A DNA stretch of 64,000 nucleotides from positions 1,178,001 to 1,242,000 of the forward strand of contig OZ005694.1 in NCBI GenBank assembly GCA_963930775.1, in the 5' to 3' direction. The first letter of the stretch is position 1; the number at the start of each line of letters is the position of its first letter. Shown one piece after another: positions 52,753 through 56,454 of the stretch. The stretch comes from Cliona cf. orientalis (Eukaryota > Porifera > Demospongiae > Clionaida > Clionaidae). The notes below the pieces were generated by a model. The model was not told the DNA's origin, made no database searches, and saw only the letters and a list, made by a program, of their open reading frames with translations. Both the position numbers and the translations under genes were made by a program.

Positions 52753-55255
52753 CCAAACATTGAAAATCACCACTACAGGTACCAGTGCAATATGAACAAT
52801 ACATTGTGAATCACTCGTAATAAATTATTGGTAAGCATGCACCCTCCTCCCGATCTTTACCTTATGATTATCTCTTGTGCATTTTACTACAGGTACCTTG
52901 TATAAACAAGACATGTCATTCAATTGCAATTCTGAAGTGGTAAGTATTTGCATGCCACCTCTCTCTCCCTCTCTCTTTCTCTGATCCTCTCTCTCTCTCT
53001 TCTCCTCTCTCTTACACCACAGTGTATAGTCTTTCATAGATTTTACTACAGGTAACAAGTACATGAGCATGGTGACTCAGTTGTGATTCTGAACTAGTAC
53101 TGGCATGCTCCCTCCTTTCTAACATGATGAATGAATTGGTAAGCATGTACCCTCCACATCTTTAGCTTGTGATTATCTCTTGTGCATTTTACTACAGGTA
53201 CCATGTATGAACAAGACGTGGTGACTCAAGTGTGATTCTGAATTGGTAAGCATTATTTTGCATGCATGCCCCCTTCTTCTCTCTCCACATTTCTCTTTCT
53301 CTGCTCTCTCCATTCTCTCTCTCTCCATTTCTCTCTCTCTCTTTCTTTTTCTCTCCATTTCCCTCTCACTCTCCGTTTCTCTGTCTCTCTCCATTTCTTG
53401 TTCTCCCTGTCCCCCCTCTCTATGTTAGGTATACACATGCATTATTTATAATCTGTTTATGCTGCAATTTCTTTACTACAATACAGGATAATCAAGATGT
53501 ACACGATTTCACAGGAGAACTAACTTCATGTAGGGAACTGTTTGTAGGTCACACTGGCTGTAACTCTTGTATCATGTTGTTCATCTTTGTACATGTATCA
53601 CTAATGTTTGTTGCATTTTATGGAACTGTTTTGGTCAAAAAATTGCAGTGATCCAGAGCATGCAAGGTGGGGGAGGGGAGGGGATAGGACCACAAGTCAG
53701 GGTGTTGTGGTAGCACCCTAAACTAGCACCCATTGGGTGCTAGTGCAGCACCCCTGGTATGTCAAAATTTGTACACCCTAGGGTGTCGAATATAAACCAT
53801 ACTACTAGCACCCCTAAAGGTGTTACTGTAACACCTTTTTTCTAACAGTGCAGATGTACTATTATACCTATTGACCCTCCACTGCCCGTGGAGGGTCAAC
53901 CAGCTCACGCCGCGCTCCCCAATAATACAGAGCATGTGCAATTTATTGATGTGTCCGAGGATAATGAGCAAAATACACTAGTGGTATGATACTTTTTATG
54001 ATGTATGGACAAGGGATGAAGTAAAATTATGAGGTAATCAATGACGTAATTATGAGAAAATTCAGAAGTAAAACTATCAATGGAGCATTAGTCCGTCTCT
54101 TGGGACTATTTAAAATGGAGCGTATGGTGCACGGAGAGGGTAGCAGGAGATCACTGGTTCGAAGCGATGGGCAGGGTCATCGATCCAATCAATTAACACA
54201 GTACACGCGTACCAGCTATGTAGGCTTACTGCATAGGCACATAGCCTTATTTTTAGCATAGTCAACAGTTAAAGCTTCGTTTCTCGGCTTCTACACGAGC
54301 TCAATGTCGCAGGTCACGCTAACAATGGTATATATTATATAGTTCATCAGGATTTGACCACACACCTCAGTCACGAGACACTCAGAAGTTTGATTGATAT
54401 TAGAGAGCTTGACTCAGAGTGCAGCTCTGTGTATCCATTTCAAGTAGCCATAAGCTAAGGTTGTCTTCTCTTTCATTTTGAGTGTTCTAGCTATGCGTAT
54501 CTATTGTAGGTATGCCCATGGGATATAAACTAGTTATATCAAGCACACTCACGATGCCACATAACATTTATTGCCCTCAACCCTGGGGCAAAAGATTTGG
54601 GCTTCAGTGCAATAAATTAATTCCATCAATACATCCCTCACACCCATGATACAACTGATACCGTACTTACTGTAATTTAGCGCCAGGAAAAAATAATTCC
54701 GACCTCGCTTGGCGCTTACATTTAAGCATTACAAACTTGCTTCGATGACGAATGGCACTTATAATTATTAGAGTGGCGCTTAGAAATAACAGTGGCGTAT
54801 GGTACAAGGTACCAAATTGTAATTACTAAGCGCCACCTAAAAATAATTCCGTCGACGTTTGGCGCTATATTTAGAAGGGAAAAATACCATGAATGCATGG
54901 CCAGACGGCGCTTTTATTACAGTGGCGCCTAAATTACAGTAAATACGGTACATGTTAAACCTGACCAAAACTTTATAATACAATTATAAGGGTCTGGCCT
55001 GGAAATATAATTTTACCCGCACTATATAGGCAGTATTCGTGGCTACAGCCTACACTTATGCAATTTAATAAATACTCACGCGCAGGCATGATGTAGTGGT
55101 GTCCAACCACGGTACCGGGACCGCTCGTCAGTTATAGAGTTGATACGTTCAATAAGATTTTCATCCCGTACTATACGTTCAATAACACCTAAGTCGCCAG
55201 ATTCACACGCAGCAAGAAGCTGCTCATCTGGCGACTTCTCCGATCCCGTAGACAT
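16783..55255 (-). CDS. Ankyrin-repeat protein gene, 11 exons, ~38.5 kb
   Basis: Exons 5' to 3': 55080-55255, 37516-37617, 36633-36734, 32562-32663, 26863-26952, 22803-22904, 21784-21885, 20332-20433, 17845-17936, 17248-17448, 16783-17003. Every junction is GT/AG, phases agree (2 until exon 8, then 1) and the joined frame is open, predicting 463 residues. Exon 1 gives an acidic N-terminus and half an ankyrin repeat (WTPLHHAC). Exons 2-8 each encode one repeat, with exon 5 four residues short. Exon 9 completes the array. The ~140-residue C-terminus is not recognised. Ankyrin arrays bind partner proteins; no signal peptide or membrane segment is visible. More exons may hide in the large introns. 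Exon lengths and phases strongly support the model. Confidence 0.8.
17248..17448 (-). CDS. Ankyrin gene exon 10, helical C-terminal region
   Basis: This 201-bp exon (phases 1-1) uses acceptor TTCCCTAG and donor GTAATA. It encodes PPLSADDLRILKILLSEHL and LTQERVVECLHHIGQVGLSK, which look like an alpha-helical bundle of death-fold size. I see no diagnostic motif, so no family is assigned. Confidence 0.6.
17845..17936 (-). CDS. Ankyrin gene exon 9
   Basis: This 92-bp exon starts CSYNEHEEVVSFLEEHL, completing the last ankyrin helix pair begun by DLARK in exon 8. It then passes into a polar linker (KSDTSEPQSET). It shifts the phase from 2 to 1. Confidence 0.7.
20332..20433 (-). CDS. Ankyrin gene exon 8
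   Basis: This 102-bp exon has phases 2-2: WGRLDVVKYLVTKTNSDVN, then DGKTPLDLAR. It is a canonical ankyrin repeat with the TPLxLA motif. Confidence 0.85.
20487..20557. repeat. Foldback element CACACCCCTACTA
   Basis: Inverted arms ACACCCCTACTAGTGCTGTATG and CATACAGCATTAGTAGGGGT flank a ~26-bp loop in intron 7 of the ankyrin gene. A second hairpin follows at 20648-20673 (ATATTGCCCT and AGGGCAATAT). Confidence 0.75.
21784..21885 (-). CDS. Ankyrin gene exon 7
   Basis: This 102-bp exon has phases 2-2: NGHLNVASYLIEKHQASI and DEDGETSLHIAC. It is a canonical repeat with GHL and LHIA motifs. Confidence 0.85.
22803..22904 (-). CDS. Ankyrin gene exon 6
   Basis: This 102-bp exon reads GGHLDIVTFLVTTGRIDINS then TLLHMAC. 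It is nearly identical at the DNA level to exon 4 (32562-32663) and close to exon 2 (37516-37617). The similarity continues upstream on the minus strand into the intron, to about 23550. Confidence 0.85.
23376..23459 (+). repeat. Perfect tandem duplication of 42 bp
   Basis: The unit beginning CTATCTCTAGTCTCTGCGTG and ending ACAAGTG occurs twice back to back without mismatch. The homologous intron copy near 33110 has only one unit, so this is a recent change. Confidence 0.85.
24369..24500 (+). repeat. Tandem duplication GGTTGTGAAAAGCT...GCGCTGTG
   Basis: Two adjacent units of about 65-72 bp share GGTTGTGAAAAGCT, ACCTTTGTTGTAGAAAAT and GAAGGCTCTGTACTGCGCTG. They differ by an 8-bp insertion in the first unit. 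Confidence 0.75.
25036..25165 (+). repeat. (CT)n microsatellite
   Basis: A long run of CT dinucleotides with few interruptions is followed by C-rich tracts to about 25241. The long Ser/Leu open frames here on the plus strand are products of the repeat. Confidence 0.95.
26415..26847. mobile_element. MITE family D, copy D1
   Basis: An approximately 430-bp element has ends TAGAATCCCGCAATTACACC and GGTGTAATTGTGGGATTCTA, plus outer TACC/GGTA. ATAAGCCCC-type words recur inside, and the right end has a run of 18 G. The right end lies 10 bp from the 5' splice site of ankyrin exon 5. Confidence 0.8.
26863..26952 (-). CDS. Ankyrin gene exon 5, short repeat
   Basis: This 90-bp exon (phases 2-2) reads KNHLNVVQWLIKNAKLS and AVYVLRWAC. 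It lacks four residues of the beta-hairpin region and the TPLH motif is replaced by VYVLR, so it is a degenerate repeat. Donor GTAAGT and acceptor CCCCAG are intact. Confidence 0.75.
27517..28112 (+). mobile_element. Gypsy-type LTR retrotransposon fragment (LTR plus partial gag)
   Basis: A candidate 137-bp LTR (27517-27653) begins TGTAACG and ends GATATTACA, with TATATAAG and AAAATCTTATA inside. It is followed by CTGGCGACAAGGAT, a primer-binding-site-like start. The gag frame at 27685-28110 encodes 141 residues (SYSERLEQYFIANDV, SFADFIAHLRQLSEHC) typical of Ty3/gypsy gag. After the TGA a gag-like frame continues briefly and is then lost. No protease, RT or 3' LTR follows. It is a dead 5' fragment within ankyrin intron 4. 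Confidence 0.75.
27685..28112 (+). pseudogene. Truncated gypsy gag
   Basis: The frame starts at the ATG 31 bp past the presumed LTR end. Conserved gag features are WVSYSERLEQYF near the N-terminus and FADFIAHLRQLSEHCKFG followed by LRDRLICGCNNDRL. The family normally continues for another 100-200 residues with a zinc knuckle; here a TGA interrupts and the knuckle is absent. Confidence 0.75.
28113..32561. other. Ankyrin intron 4, remaining DNA
   Basis: I found no ankyrin exon or other gene here. A hydrophobic frame at 28679-28873 (minus) and a 104-codon frame at 29551-29865 (plus) have no splice support or recognisable motifs. A small inverted-repeat element (30538-30760) is listed separately. 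Confidence 0.5.
30538..30760. mobile_element. MITE with ACATCCCTACxTTGCTTTT ends
   Basis: ACATCCCTACATTTGCTTTT and AAAAGCAAGCGTAGGGATGT form inverted ends about 220 bp apart. The same terminus occurs alone at 62727 (ACATCCCTACGCTTGCTTTT), beside a similar TGATTCAGTAT word. Confidence 0.65.
32562..32663 (-). CDS. Ankyrin gene exon 4
   Basis: This 102-bp exon (phases 2-2) reads GGHLDIVTFLVTTGRIDINC and GYTPLHMAC. About 58 bp at its 5' end are identical to exon 6. Splice sites are CACTGCAG and GTGAGT. Confidence 0.85.
33235..33700. mobile_element. MITE family D, copies D2 and D3 (partial, adjacent)
   Basis: D2 starts TATCGTAGAATCCCGCGATT, carries a run of about 25 C (33257-33281) and keeps the internal family D sequence (TTTGCCCACCAAACAGC). 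At 33613 a second left end, TAGAATCCCACAATTACACC, begins a truncated copy D3. A further internal fragment of the family lies at about 34110-34327. Confidence 0.7.
33700..34775 (+). repeat. Tandem duplication with GACAGCAATGGACAAGTTCA
   Basis: Sequence at 33700-34056 (ending GATGACACAACAGTGAACCA) is repeated with deletions at 34495-34726. A family D fragment lies between the two copies. The 71-codon frame at 34562 belongs to this duplicated sequence and is not supported as a gene. Confidence 0.65.
36633..36734 (-). CDS. Ankyrin gene exon 3
   Basis: This 102-bp exon (phases 2-2) reads KRRMEVATFLVNNCQADVN and WTPLHWAC. It shares the opening Lys codon and the WAC ending with exon 5, and not with exons 2, 4 and 6. 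Confidence 0.85.
37516..37617 (-). CDS. Ankyrin gene exon 2
   Basis: This 102-bp exon (phases 2-2) reads GGHLDIVTFLVTTGRVDINS and GETPLHKAC. It joins exon 1 by the codon GC|T, restoring HHACAGGHLD across a 17.5-kb intron. An alternative closer first exon (ATG at about 38485, donor GTAAGTAG) also fits the phase but encodes only eight residues and gives no ankyrin start. Confidence 0.8.
37653..38036. mobile_element. MITE with TTAGTTTCTCAGGC ends
   Basis: Left end GGCAAAAAAATTAGTTTCTC and right end GAAACTAAAATATTTTTTTT read as inverted repeats, both flanked by GCCAG/CTGGC. It is a ~380-bp element inserted just upstream of ankyrin exon 2. Confidence 0.65.
38990..39260 (-). repeat. Diverged duplication of 25825-26100
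   Basis: Shared blocks include AACAAAAACAC, AGTGCTGGCTT and ATTCCTA-CTG in the same order. The two blocks lie at corresponding places upstream of ankyrin exons 2 and 6, so they mark the far end of the same duplication that copied the exons. Confidence 0.6.
39433..39684. mobile_element. MITE with ~45-bp ends, AAGCTTTTCGGCTAA
   Basis: ATTCATCAATAATCAATTCA at the left and TGAATTATTGATGAAT at the right begin ~45-bp inverted repeats containing GAAGCTTTTCGGCTAA. Near the right end a 13-bp hairpin (AGGGCTACCTAGT, 39610-39643) interrupts the repeat. No open frame. Confidence 0.8.
39879..40565. mobile_element. MITE with TCAGTGTACTTAAGGCCAGG ends
   Basis: A 687-bp element has TCAGTGTACTTAAGGCCAGG at the left and CCTGGCCTTAAGTACACTGA at the right, a 20-bp perfect inverted repeat. 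A 105-codon frame at 39882-40199 starts inside the terminus and shows no transposase motif. Confidence 0.85.
40978..41120 (+). repeat. DIRS left inverted terminal repeat
   Basis: It runs from GAACAACATAGTCAGTTAAC to CTCCCGCCTTTT and is the reverse complement of 46262-46404 with very few differences. It contains GATATAAAAGC, a plausible TATA box just upstream of gag. Confidence 0.92.
41202..42942 (+). CDS. DIRS gag-like ORF with two apparent introns
   Basis: Exons 41202-41688, 41773-41841 and 41930-42942 join in phase 1 at both junctions (donors GTGCGT and GTAAGA; acceptors CCTGCAG and CAATAG) and give an uninterrupted frame. Without splicing, exon 1 stops at 41702. The N-terminus is acidic (IDQILDSLPRDEEARRRV), then comes a Ser/Gly/Arg-rich region with three AALGRP/AALGGP repeats. 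The last exon holds a helical capsid-like region (TKIQAAILAILRPLTAAW) and a basic, Tyr/Gln-rich tail. The acidic exon 2 (DSFSEEEIESTS) supports real coding. Alternatively the first frame is a separate small protein. Confidence 0.7.
42999..45061 (+). pseudogene. DIRS reverse transcriptase-RNase H ORF, frame broken at a poly-G tract
   Basis: The RT begins about 90 residues in (FLVPKADGSWRPVINLRDLN) and shows KLDLKDAYLSVPM, TLPFGLSSAPYVFTK and the active-site YLDD at 43617-43628. RNase H follows: ESDASTLGWGA, YLELLAAFLAL, LRLDNVTAI. A run of 24 G at 44318-44341 then shifts the frame. The other frame continues with HAEHLPGKLNVRADWHSR (last RNase H motif) and the DIRS-typical region IDLFASRTNAQLP, ending at 45061. 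The original short GGN stretch was probably expanded. The C-terminal region overlaps the recombinase frame by ~170 bp. Confidence 0.85.
44893..45879 (+). CDS. DIRS tyrosine recombinase
   Basis: From the ATG at 44893 the frame encodes 328 residues. The N-terminal SAM-like part has SWRKSTESAYSSVWRQWSSW. The catalytic domain shows the first Arg (NADRCSEL, 45370-45372), His-x-x-Arg (HSTRGAAT, 45709-45720) and the nucleophile Tyr in FRRFYQK (45817-45819). All key residues expected for DIRS recombinases are present, so this frame appears intact. The start is chosen as the ATG closest to the usual N-terminus; upstream codons of the same frame overlap RNase H and are not recombinase-like. Confidence 0.88.
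   Translation: MACIRQSYGSKGLSDRVVSIMQKSWRKSTESAYSSVWRQWSSWCDQQQVDPVSAPLNMVLDYLTELYEEGKQYRTINTARSAISMTHDPVDGWKVGQQPLTIRFLKGIFNSRPPAPRYTTTWDVDKVLVCIHNLPKNSQLSLTTLTHKLAMLMALTNADRCSELASLDLTFRAYLRDGVKFVIPGLTKTRKSGPPKEVFYPSYPEDVKLCPVKTLEAYELRTKPLRLLSKEDSNRLFLSVRKPHAPVKAATIGHWLQKLMAQAGIDVSIFSAHSTRGAATSKAKNVGVSTADILKTADWSSVSTFRRFYQKPIKGNEFGRKVLECLQT
45911..46044 (+). repeat. DIRS internal complementary region
   Basis: Its left half is complementary to the outermost left end (40949-40996) and its right half to the outermost right end (46391-46478). The two halves meet at GTACAATTACAG, showing that the element's ends share one ATT when circularised. It begins and ends AACTGACTATGTTGTT / AACAACATAGTCAGTT. 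Confidence 0.92.
46262..46404 (+). repeat. DIRS right inverted terminal repeat
   Basis: AAAAGGCGGGAGAAGG to GACTATGTTGTTC is the reverse complement of the left ITR. The outer extension to 46478 differs from the left outer extension, as expected for DIRS, and is represented in the internal complementary region. Confidence 0.92.
48425..48560 (-). pseudogene. Broken copy of ankyrin exon 1
   Basis: On the minus strand this reads like the second half of exon 1 (ERINS.., MTPLHHAC at the end) but has a TAG within the frame, and the donor CGC|GTGAGT has become CTC|ATGCAT. Flanking sequence (ATTCGTG, GGCTGTAGCC, then CAGCAGAGCAGGTCTCC) matches the surroundings of the true exon 1 at 55000-55340, so the whole region was duplicated and then decayed. 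Confidence 0.65.
48714..49325. mobile_element. MITE family B carrying a HIRAN-like fragment
   Basis: The left end is TATCGTATCCTCCCGAAAAT and the right end ATTTTCGGGAGGATATGGTA. The next word is ACGCCCCC / GGGGGAGC. ATAAGCCCCCTCCC words recur at both ends. The interior holds a decayed coding fragment listed separately. Confidence 0.75.
48944..49238 (-). pseudogene. HIRAN-like domain fragment inside MITE B
   Basis: One minus-strand frame reads SDNYHDPFAVAVWKDD and TIVGHVPREISRVF, matching the HIRAN pattern (D-N-x-x-D-P-x-A-V-x-V then G-x-x-P-R). The C-terminal half continues in another frame (LVVPCVYVFRGN, LDRLISVLAKLEVPS, then stop at 48944). A frameshift and an in-frame stop separate the halves. 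HIRAN domains occur in helicase-like and DNA-damage proteins, and also as stand-alone repeat-associated frames in invertebrate genomes. This copy is dead. Confidence 0.6.
50165..50222. repeat. Foldback TAGCGTCGTCCCAGGCC
   Basis: Inverted arms of ~24 bp (TAGCGTCGTCCCAGGCCATT and AGTGGCCTGGGTACGATGCT) flank a 9-bp loop. Its CCAGGCC arm resembles the end of the element at 61879-62038. Confidence 0.75.
50713..51165. mobile_element. MITE family A, copy A3
   Basis: It runs from GCCGTAAACTCTGGTTATTA to TTAACCAGAGTATACGGTA. This is the best-preserved copy: it retains the core frame (MMATNNVMQEDR in one frame) and six or more TTAAGCGCA words. It is 650 bp from A4 in the opposite orientation. Confidence 0.85.
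51816..52243. mobile_element. MITE family A, copy A4 (inverted)
   Basis: It starts TACCGTAGACTCTGGTTAAT and ends TTAATAACCAGAGATTACGG. Its core (GGCCATCATTTCTCCATAGA) is the reverse complement of A3. Together A3 and A4 make a ~1.5-kb inverted repeat with a 650-bp spacer. Confidence 0.85.
52269..53850. mobile_element. 1.6-kb element with CACTGTTA ends and tandem exon-like units
   Basis: Ends CACTGTTAAAAATGGGGTGC and GGTGTTACTGTAACACC...TAACAGTG are inverted, and GGGTGCT/AGCACCC words are reiterated near both ends (at least eight). The interior has four units in which TTTTACTACAG or a close variant precedes ~45-50 bp, with GTAAGCAT or GTAAGT after most, separated by (CT)n tracts. No transposase is present. 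It may be a non-autonomous DNA transposon that captured and amplified exon-like sequence. Confidence 0.55.
52714..52748 (+). repeat. (CT)n microsatellite
   Basis: A pure CT run lies inside the 1.6-kb element. CT-rich tracts recur at 52960-53010 and 53276-53405 after each exon-like unit. Confidence 0.9.
54659..54950. mobile_element. MITE family C
   Basis: It runs from TACCGTACTTACTGTAATTT to AAATTACAGTAAATACGGTA (292 bp). The word TTAGCGCCA/TGGCGCTTA appears at least eight times inside. Its ends have the same TACCGTA start as families A, B and D. Confidence 0.85.
55080..55255 (-). CDS. Ankyrin gene exon 1
   Basis: The ATG at 55255 opens MSTGSEKSPDEQLLAACESG, followed by DLGVIERIVRDEN and GWTPLHHAC, to donor GTGAGT in phase 2. 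The LLAACESGDL start is the classic first helix of an ankyrin array, and the exon joins exon 2 in frame. It encodes 58 residues plus a split codon. Confidence 0.8.
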
Positions 55256-55402
55256 TCGACAGAGCAGCCGAGTCTCCGACGATCTACCACTCTAACCACA
55301 GGACAACAGGTCACAGTATAGCTAGCACATACAGCTGAGCAGGTCCTTTGTTTATGTCAGAAGAACGGATTGCAAGCGACACACCCACTAAAAGTGCACT
55401 TC

Positions 55403-55407
55403 ATTGG
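55403..55407 (-). promoter_or_regulatory. CCAAT box candidate of the ankyrin gene
   Basis: The minus strand reads GGCGTGGCCAATG about 150 bp upstream of the exon 1 ATG. It has the right position and context for a CCAAT box. No TATA box is evident. Confidence 0.3.
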
Positions 55408-55581
55408 CCACGCCTATCAACCGCACCCTACATGCTTTCTCATGCGCACAATGTATTAGGCAGGAAAAGGTCGTCAATGAAATGGAATGCAGTATTTGGC
55501 ACCTCTTTTATGCATCAGAAGTTCTATTCTCTTTCAGATTAGGGACAATGTCATATTATGGTTAATAATATAAGTACATTA

Positions 55582-55877
55582 CAAGGAGTATGCAATACAT
55601 ACACACAGTATATAGTATACCCATCAGATTTGATGTCGCAGAATAATAATAATAATTAATATTATTATTAATACACAATCATAAAGTATTTTATCTGCAC
55701 TGTCTGCATTGTAGTAACTATCTGCAGTTGCAGCTGTACAGAATTTGACTCCGTGGTTGCAACTTAATAACTTTTAATATAAAAGTGTAATGGTTGTGAT
55801 GGAAAGAGATGTTTTATGAGTCGGAGTATGCAACGCACAATGTCATAATTTATGATATTGTGCGTTGCATACTCCTA
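55582..55877. mobile_element. MITE with GGAGTATGCAACGCAC ends
   Basis: The element starts AAGGAGTATGCAATACATAC and ends GTGCGTTGCATACTCC. The right end is itself a 53-bp palindrome (55823-55875, arms GGAGTATGCAACGCACAAT). A single terminus AAGGAGTGTGCAACGCACAC occurs at 18629. Confidence 0.65.
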
Positions 55878-56454
55878 GTAGCTAATGTATTATAGCTAGC
55901 TACTCCTGCTAATATCAATATCCAAAAATAATGGGCATTTCGTGCATTGAGCATAATTGCTGTCGACCACTGGCATGAAATTCTGGTCATCTGATGCTTA
56001 GTGTGATGTACTGGTAGCTATAATGACATCTTTCTGTATTCTTATGCATTGTGCCTAATTGTTCACTATGCTTAACCCATAATCTGTAGCTGTGTGTTAG
56101 TAATAGTAGCCCCAAAATTGAAGTACCGACATATCACAATAATTATAAATTGCCTAGACAATACTTTGTAGCTAGTAATTTGTATTGCTTTAGTCATACA
56201 TGTGTGTATACCCATCAAGCTATAAATCACTGCTAAAATTAATTTTGTCCTACACACTTCCAGCAGAGATTGGCTACCTTAAGAGTGATGTCTAGACCAG
56301 ATACCAACTTTCACATTCGTGGTTCTATGAAAGCTGCGCCAACGAAAACAGGTAGCTATATGTAGCTACAGTATTCCTTAAACCTTCAGCTTCCAGTTAA
56401 ATTGACGTCGACCACAGCAACTACATAAGAAGATTCCTGCTACCGTCAATAAAT

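Larger units (their letters stand above)
46479..55079. other. Ankyrin intron 1, distal part
   Basis: No host exon was supported between the DIRS element and ankyrin exon 1. Landmarks are a GAGTGAGCTCGCTTCGCTCG hairpin at 47097-47125, a broken exon 1 copy (about 48425-48560), MITEs A3, A4, B and C, and a 1.6-kb tandem-exon-like element. A minus-strand frame at 46616-46858 and a plus frame at 47791-47997 have no supporting signals. Confidence 0.5.

Noticed and set aside
53262-53651. 129-codon plus-strand frame
   Set aside because: Its first half is CT-repeat translation; only the last ~50 codons after an acceptor could be real, and these are noted with the 1.6-kb element.
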